64,000 nt of DNA from Xiphydria camelus (lineage: Eukaryota > Arthropoda > Insecta > Hymenoptera > Xiphydriidae): NCBI GenBank assembly GCA_963678675.1, contig OY783196.1, positions 30,358,827 through 30,422,826 on the forward strand, in the 5' to 3' direction. Within the stretch, counting starts at the first letter, position 1, and every line of letters begins with the position of its first letter. Both the position numbers and the translations under genes were made by a program. Shown piece by piece: positions 1 through 11,377 of this stretch. Under the pieces are notes generated by a model, which had not been told where the DNA came from, did no database searches, and saw only the letters and a list, made by a program, of their open reading frames with translations.

Positions 1-1590
1 GCACAATAAGCCGCGGTTGTGTAATTCCTTTATTTGGTTCAACCGAGCGAGCACCTCGGTTCGTTTGCAACCGACGTCCGGGATTAACTGACGATAGCTG
101 CTGGCGGAGGAGGATGAGTGATCGCTCGAGCAGAGCGAAAGCGGAGGTTTACGATAATTTACAAGATCACCGTCTTCCGTCTTCGATCCTTATCGGTCGA
201 TAAGAAAAAATCCCGTCGCGACAACACGTCTCGATACAAATATTGAAAAGTAAACCGCGATCGTGAGATAAAGAATTGCGAGGATGAATTTCTCTTCTCT
301 CGTATCGGATATCATTGCGATAAGAAGTCATCTGGATCCGATAACGGTGTGACTGGGCTACCGTGGCGAAAAATCATAACGATTTGACTCAAATATTCCG
401 AGACTCCGTCGGACGGAACGCGAGGAGGAAAGGAAATGCAATTAAACCGACCCGGCGTCGATCGACGGTGCTTAATTATTGTACCGTCGGATCGACAGGC
501 GGCGGCTACCGCTCTCGATCGCACGGCGATTAATCGTCGGGTTTTCCAACGAGCTAATTGCAACTCGCACGCGCGTTTTGCCTGCGTACGCGCGCTGCAG
601 CGGCGCCTGCAGTGCCGCGCGGAACTCGACGCGTTGGTTCCAACCCCTTTTGTTGGGCGCGCGCCGCGCCGGTCGCTGGATTACGAAACGCAGCGATTTA
701 TGCGGTCAGGCCGGTTATTAGTTTATGGTTTACGAGGCCCATTTGTCCGGCGCGTATCGCGAGGCGTTGTACGCGGTGAGTAGCGTCTGATCGGCGCGCG
801 GACCGATATTTGGTTATCGCCCGGAGGGAACCGGTGCCGCTGGTCGACGGTAGCCATAAACGCGTGTAGACACGACGTCGAGCGATCCAGATTTGGCTCT
901 CGATGAAGATCTGTCTCTCCGACAATCTCGCACGGTCGATCGAATATCGATCGAGTGTTCGCGCGGCGCGGCTCGTTTTTGTCAGCTTTTCGGTAGATTC
1001 GGCGCGTGAGGGAATTTAATCTCCACGGGGATAACGAGGCCGATCTGTTGCTGGTTCTTGTTTTCGTGTCGGATACGATCGTATGATGAAGTGTGGATAA
1101 ATGAAAGCAGGGGAAAGTGTTTGATCGAATTTATTTGATCGGTCAAAGTGACCGTATTTTTTTTTTCACTGTAATCAACAGTACACTCGCGTCATCTTCG
1201 TGAGTTTTGTACGCGTTTTCGCGAGGAGGTCGTACGGCTTCGACCGTAAAAAGTGCATCAGCGCACAGCGAGTTCAGTAACCCTTCCTTCACCAGAACGC
1301 CGGACGCGTGATTGATGAAGGGTGGGCCGCTATCCACCGGGTTTATAGAGCCCAACGAAAACGGCCCGCCCGAGGGATGATAACCACGTGTGGTAACGGG
1401 CGCTGACCCGGGGCCCGTCGGGTCGGTGCGCGGTAATGACGGGTTGCTTAAGTGGAATAAAATGCATTTCTTACGTGTGAAAATGAAAAAGGAGCGTCGG
1501 TTGTGTACGGCGAGTATCCGGTGTCGCCTTTCTCGCCTCCCATTAGCGCTGCGCTTACAAAATTCGGTCGGACTTTGAGAAGCTTCTGAT
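1..1590. other. CpG-rich non-coding stretch, no gene recognised
   Basis: This stretch has dense CG dinucleotides and several short open frames (largest about 175 codons, minus strand near 1143-1670). None has a recognisable domain or a plausible exon structure. No tRNA, TATA-box gene or transposon end was recognised. It may be intergenic, or an intron of a gene that lies to the left. Confidence 0.5.
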
Positions 1591-1594
1591 TCTT

Positions 1595-1900
1595 TGATGA
1601 TTTTGGGTAGGTAGTTGCCACGACGTTTTGCCAAAAATTGAAATCTCTGGAATCGAGCGCTCGACCGCACTGATTACGAAAAGCATGATTATTTAGGTCC
1701 ATATCTCAAAAGAAATATAAGATATCGACGACTTTGTGTATACGAGAAATTCCATTTTTTCACAAAAAAAGCATCAATAACTCGGTATTCGTTTGAGATT
1801 TCCTCAATAAATCGGCGATTTTCGGAATCACCGTAAAAAAAATGATTTTCGTAGAAATATCAAAGGGTATCCTTCGAATTTTGACAAAAATCGAAATTGC
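1595..1900 (-). repeat. Dispersed copy of the 20.3-21.2 kb tandem repeat family, inverted
   Basis: Read on the minus strand, this AT-rich block follows the unit of the array at about 20.3-21.25 kb. It runs through a TTATATTTC-TTTTGAGATAT block, then a CGTAATCAG block, then TCGATTCCAGAGATTTC and TTTTTGGCAAAA. The same landmarks appear in the same order in the array. It is diverged and partial. No coding capacity or terminal repeats could be defined, so its class (satellite or old transposon) is unknown. Confidence 0.6.
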
Positions 1901-2785
1901 TGTTTCAACGAGAGCAAAATAATAGCTCTCTCTGCGTAACAAGGAAGCAAAGAATATCGAGCGAATGCCGAATCGTGTTGTCGAATTATTATCATTTGCG
2001 ATAACATAAATTCTATATACCAGGATGTAGAGCTATTTCTTATCGCGAATTTCGAAGACTTCGCCTTGTAGATCACGCAGAGTCACTTGCGTGGGAGGGA
2101 TCATCGAAAGGTGAAAGTTTTCCACTCGTTTTCTCTCGATACAGGATGTCACCCCCCTTCGAAACGCTACACGAACCTACCGCCCTTTTATTACCTCCCG
2201 TACAACGTCTCAGACTACCGCCGCGGCGCGGTGTTTGCGCGACGCTCTGATCACTGTGTTTTCCTCGTCAGAGCGATTTGCTTTATTTCAAGTCGCCGCG
2301 TCGACCTGCGCGCAACCGATGATCACTCGTCGTCGCGCTCGTGCGACGGTTCCTGGACGTGTGACACCGTTTCGAGGACTCAGCGAGAGAAAGAGAGAGC
2401 TAACAAGGTGCGTGTCTCTGTCGCGAGATGCAAATTGCGATATGTTCTTCGTGTCGCGCGCGCAGGTCGCGCTGTCGTACACATCGGCGAAAGTTCAACT
2501 TCGCGTTCATCGCGCGTCGATGTCCAATCGTCGCAGCGGAGTCTATTTAGCTGTATCCTAAACCACCGTGCAATGCGAGTTCTCGTTGTTTCTTTCAAAA
2601 TTAATTTAAATTAACTGTTTCTTTCGCCGAGCATTCGTGACCACAGCTGTACGCGAACGGGAATGACTGACCTTATAGGACGTACCAAAGTGCGATTTCC
2701 AGCGCTTTTCGGAGTGGAAATTCGCCTTGGGGTCTAGAAACGCTTTTACTCGGCTTTTAAAAAATATTACGCGACATTCTTTGAT
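1901..2785. other. Non-coding stretch, nothing recognised
   Basis: Short open frames lie on both strands around 2087-2614, but none has a recognisable domain. No repeat structure was seen beyond simple low complexity. Confidence 0.4.
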
Positions 2786-2910
2786 GTACGAGGGTAGAGT
2801 GAGGAGTCCGATGCTGTTTCAATTAAACACTTGTGAATTGTTCATTTATTTTTCAAGAAAGTGTTTAATTAAAAAAATATCGGACTTTTCACTCTGCCCT
2901 CATTATGTAC
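2786..2910. repeat. 125-bp imperfect hairpin (fold-back / MITE-like)
   Basis: The left arm begins GTACGAGGGTAGAGTGAGGA and continues through GTCCGAT to AATTAAACACTT. The right arm is its imperfect reverse complement and ends CTCTGCCCTCATTATGTAC. Together the arms would fold into one long hairpin. It could be a miniature inverted-repeat element or a structured RNA. No target duplication could be assigned with confidence. Confidence 0.6.
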
Positions 2911-3734
2911 TTTCTATAGGGGGAAGACGAGTTCGGCTTGCCCCGCTAAAAGATCGAAAAATTATATTCTCTCCGATCGAAGCGAAGACCCCCAGTCCAG
3001 TCTCCCCTCCAACCGCCCCAGACGTGCAATTTCATCGGGGGGCGACCGGTACTTTGGAATATCGCAACCCGGCACCTCATCCGCCGTCCACCTTTTACGG
3101 CTAATATCGCAAACACGCTTCGTATTTTAAAAGCGAGAGTGTGTAGAAATTCAATATGACCATATAACTCTACCGGCTGACAACAGTGTTGCGCGCGAAT
3201 GCTAATTTCCGTCCACGCGACTGCGAATACTCGAGCGCATACATAGTAGGTACGCGCGCGAGCAGACGCCAGAATACGACGCGTGGGTAATTCCGATCCC
3301 GCAGTCGGAGTCGAGCGCGGTACGGCTGCTATACGCGCGGGTGGCTCTTCGTCGAGAGAGTTCGAACTACGTATTTCGCGTCTCGCGACGCCGCGATCCC
3401 CTGTACAAGTGAAAGAGACATTTTCCAAACGCTAAATATCACTTTTCGTCTCCACGAGATATCTTCGAAACGCCAAACGTCACTCCCATCGCCTCCAAGC
3501 GACAATTTCGTCTCGAAACTCTGCGCGCGTCGTTCTACATGTCGCTCCCTCTCTACGCTGTTCTTTTTCACTACCGCGTCATCCGTAAGCACGCACCACT
3601 TACCGTCGCTTTCGTTAGAGAGCGGGCTTCTTTATCGGACAGTCACACCGTACGGCTGCCGACTCGCGACATCTCACGCGCGGTGCATAAATACCGCGCG
3701 TACACACTTGTAGCCAGTCGCGAGTAACGGAGAG
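2911..3734. other. CpG-rich non-coding stretch, nothing recognised
   Basis: Open frames on both strands (for example minus 2946-3428) show Arg/Ser-rich translations typical of chance frames in CpG-rich DNA. No domain or signal was recognised. Confidence 0.4.
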
Positions 3735-4325
3735 TCGAGATGTATACATTTCGAACGACTGAAAGTGCAACACTCCTTCGGTGGAACTTGACGCACTGAA
3801 AAAAGTATTTAGCTATAATCCAGCTATATTTCTGGCTGCCTCCGACACAACTAGAAAAATATTGCTAGCATAGCAAGAATTCTTGCTATTGCGAAGAAAA
3901 TTATCACTGCAATTACTATAATTTTCTAGTTGTGGCCAAATTTTTTTGAGTGCGGGGACGCTTCGCGTGGCATTTTAGGGTGCCCCGCGTCGACACAAAG
4001 CATAGGTAATATCGAGATTATTTTGATAGGTCGGAGAGGAAAAAAATGTCAATATCTCGATAGACTGAACGTGCAGTTAATTTCGGTGGAATATGACGGG
4101 GGTGTTTCACGTGGTATTTTAGATTGCCTCGCGTCGATCCACGAGCTAATATCGAGATTATTTCAGTAGCTGAGGGAAAGAGGAAAATTGCGATATTTCG
4201 AACTACTGAAGGTTTAATAACCCTTGGGTGGAGTGCGAGGGGGTGTTTGACGCGGCATTTTAGGGTGACACGCGTCGACCCACGAGATAATGTCGACATT
4301 ATTTCGGATGCTCAAGAAGCTTGAA
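3735..4325. repeat. Degenerate tandem array, unit about 143 bp, interrupted by a MITE
   Basis: The landmark GTGGCATTTTAGGG or variants recurs near 3966, 4110 and 4251, giving spacings of about 144 and 141 bp. Each unit also carries ATATCGAGATTATTT and a block like TTTCGAACTACTGAAGG followed by GGTGGA. The leftmost unit is split by the inserted element at 3794-3952. Units are diverged, so the array is old. No coding function is evident. Confidence 0.75.
3794..3952 (+). mobile_element. 159-bp MITE with CACT-type ends, copy 1
   Basis: The ends are CACTGAAAAAA and TTTTTTTGAGTG, an imperfect inverted terminal repeat. Nearly the same sequence occurs inverted at 8737-8904. It is flanked by CG on both sides. 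Removing the element and one CG restores a sequence that aligns with the neighbouring tandem-array units (GACGGGGACG versus GACGGGGGTG). That supports a true insertion with a 2-bp target duplication. It has no coding capacity. The CACT-type ends with short target duplications suggest the CACTA/Mirage/Chapaev group; this assignment is inference. Confidence 0.8.
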
Positions 4326-7300
4326 ATTGCAATATGTATATACGCATACCCATAGGACAATGATTTTTTCCGACCCGCTGACGAGTCGACGAATTTTGCG
4401 ACTTGTAATTGGTCGAAAAAAATATTTGTACGGTGAATCCGTGGATTTACCTCGTGCGACTCGTTCGTCAATCGTATACGTCTCACTTAAGCCGTTAAAT
4501 AAAAATAAGCTTTACTCGAAAGAAAAAGAAATACGCGCCTTTTTTTAATTCGATTCGACTTTCAAGTTTGATCGAACGGACACGCCGTGCCTTCTACGAC
4601 CTCCGATATTTGACGTCCCAAAAAAAACCTATTATCGAAGTCTTGTCACAATTAATCCCGCTCCCCCCTCCTCGTATATTTATACGGATCGGCTATACAC
4701 GTAGCCCGGAGTACATCGATCAAGCATCACGATCCGAACGTACACGTCGTTCTCTCGATCGCTTCGCGCGCTCGCCTCGCGAAAAGTAGATCATCGCCGT
4801 TGCGGTCGCGCGCATCAGCCGTTAGATTCGTCGCGGCGTGTGACGTTCGGCCGTCGCTCATTGACACGTGGAGCCGAAAGCCAAAGTCCGTCGCGAGTAC
4901 CGAGAGTCGATCCCGTTTCAGCGATAGCGACGATCCTTATCGTACATTTCGCTAAGTATCCAATTACGAGCTGATATACGTCGACTCGCTCTTCGGGACG
5001 TCTCGAAAGTCATCGGCGCGACGAATACAGGCGAACGCTTAGGACGCGCCCGATGGGTGTTTCACCCGTCACTGTTCGCGTTATTGGAGCGGCTGTCAAT
5101 TTCAAACGGGTCGATCGATACGTTTCGCACCGAGCACGCCTCGTCCTCTCGCGCCGCGGGCGAAAGACGAAAATGAGAATATTAATTACGGAGATGCCCG
5201 TGACAGATTAGCGCTGTGGACGCCTGCGGAAAGTCGCACGTCCGCCTCGCGGAAGAGAGAGAGACCGCGCGGGATGAAAGTCGCGCGAGCGTTTTCGGAT
5301 ACCACGAACCCGTTGCCTCTCCGCGTGCGCGCGCGCGCAGTTTCGACGGTTCTTTATCGAGCGCCCGCGTGCCCGGGATTTTGAGAGCGCGAAATCGATG
5401 CGTTTATAGTAGTATGGTCACTCTCCGAAGTGATCGTTGAATGTCCGTAAAAGAAATATAAAAAAAAAAGTCATCAAAAAACTATGATTTATAATTGAAA
5501 ATTTTCTTTGCGAATTATAAAATGTATGACCATAAGAATTAGTCGATTATTTTGATTATTTTTCACTTATTATTCAAATAATGTGCTTCCTTTGACTAGC
5601 GTCTTTTTATGTGTGACAACGGTGGCAACGCATATCATCAACACAGCTCGTGGCTCTAGTAGGGAAAACGAAATTTGAAATGCACACTTGAACCCACTCC
5701 ACTGACGCGACGATGCCGCACCTACTCGACACGCTATTTCCGAACACCGAGAAGGAGAAATTAGTTGTAACTGAAGTATCAAACGGTCAATAATTTTCAT
5801 CAATGGTTTTAAATTTTTGTTTTTTCCCCCGTTTTTTGGTATTTTTTTTTTTTATATTTTAATCTTGGATTTTACCTACAAACACACATCCCGAGAAATG
5901 TGTCTTGCCCATAAGACTCTGGATTATTTTCTACTCGGTAATTAATTTTTATCAGACATACTAAACGGTTAATATACCCCAAATTGCACCAGGAAGTTTC
6001 TATTGATATTAGCTTGTATACATAATTATTTCATATGGGGACAACCGAAAAATGTCGAGATCCAGTTTGCGCCGCAAATCATCGGTGCAGAGATGCGGAA
6101 TACACGTCGCTGGCGGATCATGTCCCCGGAAAAGCCAATCGTGACACGAATTATTGCCGTCGCGATACTTTCGTTGCATCTCGGTCCCGCGAAAAATGCA
6201 GTTTTTAATTAATTCGCTTATTTTATCCTCGAACATATATATATACAATTGCGAGCGAATATAGGGTTGAAATGAGGCAGATGTTCTACTCTCTATTTGA
6301 CTTCGAACGCGATTATTTCAAAAGGCAGTGGAGATGTGCGAAAAATGTAGAGTAGCTTTTTTGTGGTAAAAATATAAAGAACCATTTTTTTTTAAATTAA
6401 ACTCCTCTTCGACATCTGCAATTGATCTTAAGATAATCGACTTTGAACTTGCTCTTCAATCGAGGCGGGTCTCTGTCCCACTTTTTTTTACCTATACGAG
6501 AAAGAAGAGAAAATCGATCGACTGGACCGGCAAAATCTTCACGCGCGATTCGGACACGCCACGATGGATCCGCGCGCGCGATGGTATCCCGCAAGTCCGA
6601 CCGGCCACGCGGACTCGACGCGGGATTACCGCGAGGACATCCCGCTGCGCGCCGCTTCTCCGATTCATCCGAAGTATTATTCCTACATCGAGTTGACTGA
6701 CGTTCATCCCGCAGGTGTAGCGCGGACGCCGGAAGTAATTTGCGTTTTCGACCGGGGTCACGTCGAAGAGGATCGATCGGGACGACGATGACGACGGGGG
6801 AGAGAAGCAATCCACGGTGGAATCAATTCTTTCGAGCGCAATTTCACTATATATATACTTAATGGGATGGAGTCGATTGCCGCTTGAAAGTGGAAGTGTG
6901 GAAAGTATGCGAACGCGCGATAGTTCACGGAGCACCGTTCGCGCTGTGCATCGCTGAATTCGGTTCTCTCGCTAATTTTTTTCTTATTGTAGATTTGAAA
7001 AATTTGAGCATTTTTGGCCTCATGTAATCTGAAAAAATCGATATTTAAAAATGCAGCATTTTCGTCATGGTATTGTAAGTCTATCTTTTATATTCGTTGC
7101 TTGGCATAAGTACGTCTCTCATGATTTTTCGATGACGTCGTAACACGGTAAAGAGAAACGCATTTATAACTCAGCGAACAATTATTTCTTCGGACTATTT
7201 CTTTCTCGTGCAACATTGAATATATGTATGTACAGATTATAAATTGAATGAAAAAAATATGAGTATTTTTTAATACAATAATTGTGAGCTGTCTGCGACG

Positions 7301-8040
7301 TTTCGCGTGTTTACCCCCCTTTATCGCTGAATTATCACGGCTCGATCTCGGTCGTCTCGCCGCTGCTGCGAGTGCTGACCGACGCGTATTCGCTGACGAT
7401 TGCCTATCGTCGGAATTACGCGTCGAGACGACCGAGGGATGCGTGCACACAACCGGATCTTAAGCCTCCCGTGGACACCGCACATCTTTCTCCACGATTG
7501 ACGGCATTATACGAAATACGATGGCGGATTATTGTCAAGTCGTCGCGAACCCTTATAATCGAGATCGCTCCTCCCGAATGAATTACTAGCGCGTTTGATC
7601 TCCTTTGATCCTCGAGAGCTGTACCGGGAGCAATAACGCTGTACACACCGCGGCGCGATCGCACCTTCGTCTCGTAACCGCCACCAGCCGCGGAGTCGGC
7701 AGGAGATCGTCGAGTGAAAGAAATAGCACTTCGTTCCCCCGAGGGACAACCGACGGGGCGGTTGTAAAACGGCCCGGTGCGGCCGGTGTGCGTTACACGC
7801 GCGGTGGCTTCCCGCCTGGCGATAATTGCGTATCTCTACTGCTGGCTGCGCCGCGAAACTGGTTTTAATAACTCGTAGGGATTTCGTATTGTGCCGCGCG
7901 GTGCGCGTTGGAAGTTTCCAGAGGAATCGTCGTATCGTGATTTTTGTCGATATTTGTTATTTTTTATATTTAATTATTTTTAGGCTCACAAACCGTATGA
8001 ATATATGTTACGACCGATCAGAATTCTAAAATTTTAGCCT
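4326..8040. other. Long non-coding stretch, mixed CpG-rich and AT-rich blocks
   Basis: CpG-rich blocks (4.7-5.4, 6.4-6.9 and 7.3-7.9 kb) alternate with AT-rich blocks (5.45-6.0 and 6.95-7.3 kb). No open frame resembles a known protein. No array, tRNA or clear transposon end was seen. Confidence 0.4.
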
Positions 8041-8400
8041 AGGCGGAAAGTTTTACATGGGTTTATATAGTGCATAGGATATGGATTTGGTCTTGTATGG
8101 GTTATATCATATGACTGACTCATTCGCCAGGAAAGAAACTTGAATCACTATTATCTCATTATCCATGAACTTTTGGCACGTGTTTGTACGATACTTTTTT
8201 GAAGATTATGATTCAATCTACAACAAAATCTCATATCGATGTAAGCCAAAAATTGGTGAGTGATGAGATATAATATCGATTGGATTTTCTTTCCTGGCGA
8301 GTAAGTTCAGCCTCATGTGGTACGCGATTTTTATGTAAACCATATAGGTAGGACTATGCATGAATTATGCAAAAGTTTAAAAGATTCAAATAATCTATAT

Positions 8401-8639
8401 GTGACCTAGTCTACGGAAAGGGGGCTTACGTGCTAAAACAAGTTTCTGAGAAAACAGCTGTTGAAGAAGATAAATAACTCCGGTTTGTCAGTTTCTCGTT
8501 AGTACGTTAGTTGTTGTAGTTTGTCTGCATCGCTCTCTGGTTTTCCCCATGAGAAAGAGCGGCTTAAACTGTCCGAATCGGCAAAAAAGTGAAAAATGGT
8601 TTCTTGACACCTAAACCCCCTTTTCGTAGACCAGGTCAC
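8401..8639. mobile_element. 239-bp MITE with about 30-bp terminal inverted repeats
   Basis: The left end starts GTGACCTAGTCTACGGAAAG and continues with a G-run. The right end is the matching C-run followed by TTTTCGTAGACCAGGTCAC. The flanks are AT-rich (CTATAT left, ATATATAG right), so a target duplication of TA or ATAT is possible but cannot be fixed. It lies inside a larger fold-back unit. Confidence 0.65.
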
Positions 8640-8736
8640 ATATATAGTTTATACATGGTATATAAGAATGATATATAATCCATATATAAGACCGAATCCA
8701 TATATGAGCCATTGAAAGCCAGAATGGTCTGAGTCA

Positions 8737-8904
8737 CACTCAAAAAAATTTGGCCACAACTAGAAAATTATAGTAATTGCAGTGATAATTTTCTTCGCAA
8801 TAGCAAGAATTCTTGCTACGCTGGCAATATTTTTCTAGTTGTCACCAAATAATGTCTGAGGCAGCCCGAAATATAGCTGGATTAGCTAAATATTTTTTTC
8901 AGTG
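8737..8904 (-). mobile_element. 168-bp MITE with CACT-type ends, copy 2
   Basis: This is an inverted copy of the element at 3794-3952, with ends CACTCAAAAAAATT and ATTTTTTTCAGTG. It interrupts the left arm of the hairpin 8702-9120. The intact right arm gives the empty site: removing the element and one CA restores GTCTGAGTCACATTTC, which matches the right arm read in reverse (GTCTAAGACACATTTC). This gives an independent second case of a 2-bp target duplication, here CA. Confidence 0.82.
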
Positions 8905-9120
8905 CACATTTCATGTAAGCTGAAATTATTTGACTGCAAAGCTAAGTACAATTTGAAAAATCTGTCTAGATGATACAGACAGATATTTTAAATCGTAGGT
9001 AAATATCTGCTTTGTATCGTCCAGTCAGATTTTTAAAAAATTATACTTAACTTTGCATTCAAATAATCTCAGCTTACATGAAATGTGTCTTAGACCATCC
9101 TGGCTTTCAACGGCTCATAT

Positions 9121-10628
9121 GGGCTATATGTACAAATCTATAGAACTTCTTCGCCTGCACGAGCTCTTCGTTTTAGATTTTATCATCTCGCGCGTTTACT
9201 TACGATTTACGCAAGCGTGCGCGCATCGGAGATTAACGAAAGCACGGGTGGTACATGCTCCGTACCCGACTCTCCCTCGCACGCGCGGTATCTCTGCGGC
9301 GGTACGGCGAAAAGTCACGCGTACTCGGCGCGGGGCACCGCAGACCCCCCCCCCCCCCCGCGCATCGCGAATATAACCCGCCGTCGCACCGCCGCGCTCA
9401 ATCATCCCGTATATCGTCGCGCCGCGGTCGAGCGGCGATTTCACAAATAAGCGCAGACGAAATAACGATAATGGGTTCCGCGCCATCTACGTTTAACATC
9501 TGCTACTTAACATTTGCCCCGGCGTCGGGCGCGCTGCAATTATATGCATCCCGTGCGCGCGCGCTCTTTATAACGGCACCTTTATCACGACTTCACGACG
9601 CGCGCGCCGGGGGGACTCTAATTCACTTCGGAAGTGCGCCGAGAGCGCGAAGCTTTCCACCGCGGCGCGCTCTCCTCACCCACGCGCGCGCGCCGCGCTG
9701 CCGGACGATTTCACGAATATAAACCGTCCGTCGCGGCCGCGCACGACGACGATAATGCGTTCCGCGCCACTTGCGTAACATTCGCCATGCCCTTATGCGC
9801 GATTATGCGTTGCGCCGGTTTTTTTATAACAGGTTCTTTGTACGTTTAACAGGTAGACACACCCACCCGATAGACGCACTCTTCAATAATGCATGGGAAT
9901 ATGGAACGGGGTGACGCGTGATTCGACACTTCTGTGGGCCGCGCGACGCGGATACCGCGCGGGTGGGTATATGCGCGATAAAGGAAGCGCATCGGATATG
10001 GCGTGTTTCGTCGGTATCGTGAACGCTTATTCGTCGCGCGCGCGCGCACACCTATGTGTAACGCGAAGGATGCGCCAAGGGGGAAGAGAGAATTCGAGCG
10101 CGCCGCTCCTCTGGAAATCGTGTATCGTACGATTCGACGCCTGTCGGAATACATCGTCGGTACACGAATGCTTGATGTACCCGAGTCGAGATGCACTCGC
10201 GAGCGGATGGTCAGTGAATATTTTTTCGGTCGCCCCGCCCCGAGTGCCTTTGCGCATAATAAATACGCGATACATGCGCGCGATATATATGTACGTAGAA
10301 GTCGTGGCGCCGATGACCGGATATCGCGATATCTATATCGAAATTGATTATACCCTGGGAACTTTTATTAAAGCCGGCGCCGGCACCGTTAGCGCCCCCC
10401 CGATGTAGATTTAGCGCGGATAGCGCTCGCGGTTGCAACGCTCGAAGCGCGCGTATACCGCGCGAGTAGCGCCCGGGGTATCGTAGCGCTAATTGCGCGA
10501 TTTTATCAAAGACCGCCGCGGTACGAACCATTCCCCGTGCGCGTTAATCGTTATGCGAGAATGCAGCTGCTTATGAAAAAAAATCCGCAAGGACGAGAAG
10601 TTCCGATTTCACGGATTTAGTATAGGTA
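9121..10628. other. Very CpG-rich non-coding stretch with a 15-C run
   Basis: The stretch has many CGCG tracts, a homopolymer of 15 C at 9345-9359 and many chance open frames. None has a recognisable domain. Confidence 0.4.
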
Positions 10629-11377
10629 CACAGAAAGACTGATAGCGATAAATTTTATTGTATTTACTTAAGGTTTCTCGAGCGTTATACTAAAAATAGT
10701 GAGAAATGCTTGAAAATGATTACATTCGGTGGATTGAAGTAAGAAAAAAAATTCAGTTAAATTTTCAAGTCTTTTAAGAAGCTCGTTGCAAAGATTTTTG
10801 ATTAACAAAATAACATGTGTTCTTATGGGTTATAACCAACAAACCGCGGTATTTCTGAGAAAAATAGTGAAAAAATTATGAAATTTTTCGAACAGCAAGT
10901 TTAATGAACTGAAATCATCTATACCAATTTTCACGTTCATTAAGGAGCCCGTTATTTTTTTATTAATTGTTCTTTATAAATTTAACCTTTGATAAGTCAA
11001 TGTGGCAACGTTGCATGACGTACAGACGCGTGACGAGATGTTTTGGGCTCCATTTTTGAACTGACAGATACACACATACTACTGTACGTCAAACATTGTT
11101 GCCCGTCTGTACGTCATACATCGCACGAAGAACATACTTTAGAGTGTTACTGTACTTCAGTGGACTAACTTTTAACTTCGGATATTTTCCTACTGTGGTG
11201 AGAAAAAATTGTTCCTCAGAAACTACCAATAATAAATTGTAATATAAACTATCACGATTTAATGTTTTGAAAAAAAAAAAGAATTACCGTACCGCACTGT
11301 AAAACCATCCGAAAACCCTCATGCGTACCTCTTTTACTGTAAATACAGTAAAATTTACCGTTATCAGTCTTTCCGTG
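10629..11377. mobile_element. 749-bp non-autonomous element with about 40-bp inverted ends
   Basis: The left end CACAGAAAGACTGATAGCG, continuing with AAATTTTATTGTATTTAC, is mirrored on the right by GTAAATACAGTAAAATTTAC, then CGTTATCAGTCTTTCCGTG. Both ends are bordered by TA, consistent with a TA target duplication as in Tc1/mariner-type elements. The interior is AT-rich, with a secondary inverted pair around GACGTACAGACG near 11018 and CGTCTGTACGTC near 11105. No transposase frame is present. Confidence 0.75.

Larger units (their letters stand above)
8079..9120. mobile_element. Nested cluster of fold-back / inverted-repeat elements
   Basis: Several inverted-repeat pairs are nested. (a) GGATTTGGTCTTGTATGG near 8087 pairs with ATAAGACCGAATCC near 8686. 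(b) TCGCCAGGAAAGAAA near 8124 pairs with TTTCTTTCCTGGCGA near 8287. (c) GTGACCTAGTCTACG at 8401 pairs with CGTAGACCAGGTCAC ending at 8639. (d) The arm starting at 8702 pairs with the arm ending at 9120. The 168-bp MITE at 8737-8904 interrupts the left arm of (d). No transposase is present, so all are non-autonomous. Confidence 0.75.

Noticed and set aside
9345..9359. 15-C run, and the matching 15-G run at 26714-26728
   Set aside because: Simple homopolymers, possibly with length error from sequencing. No function is suggested.
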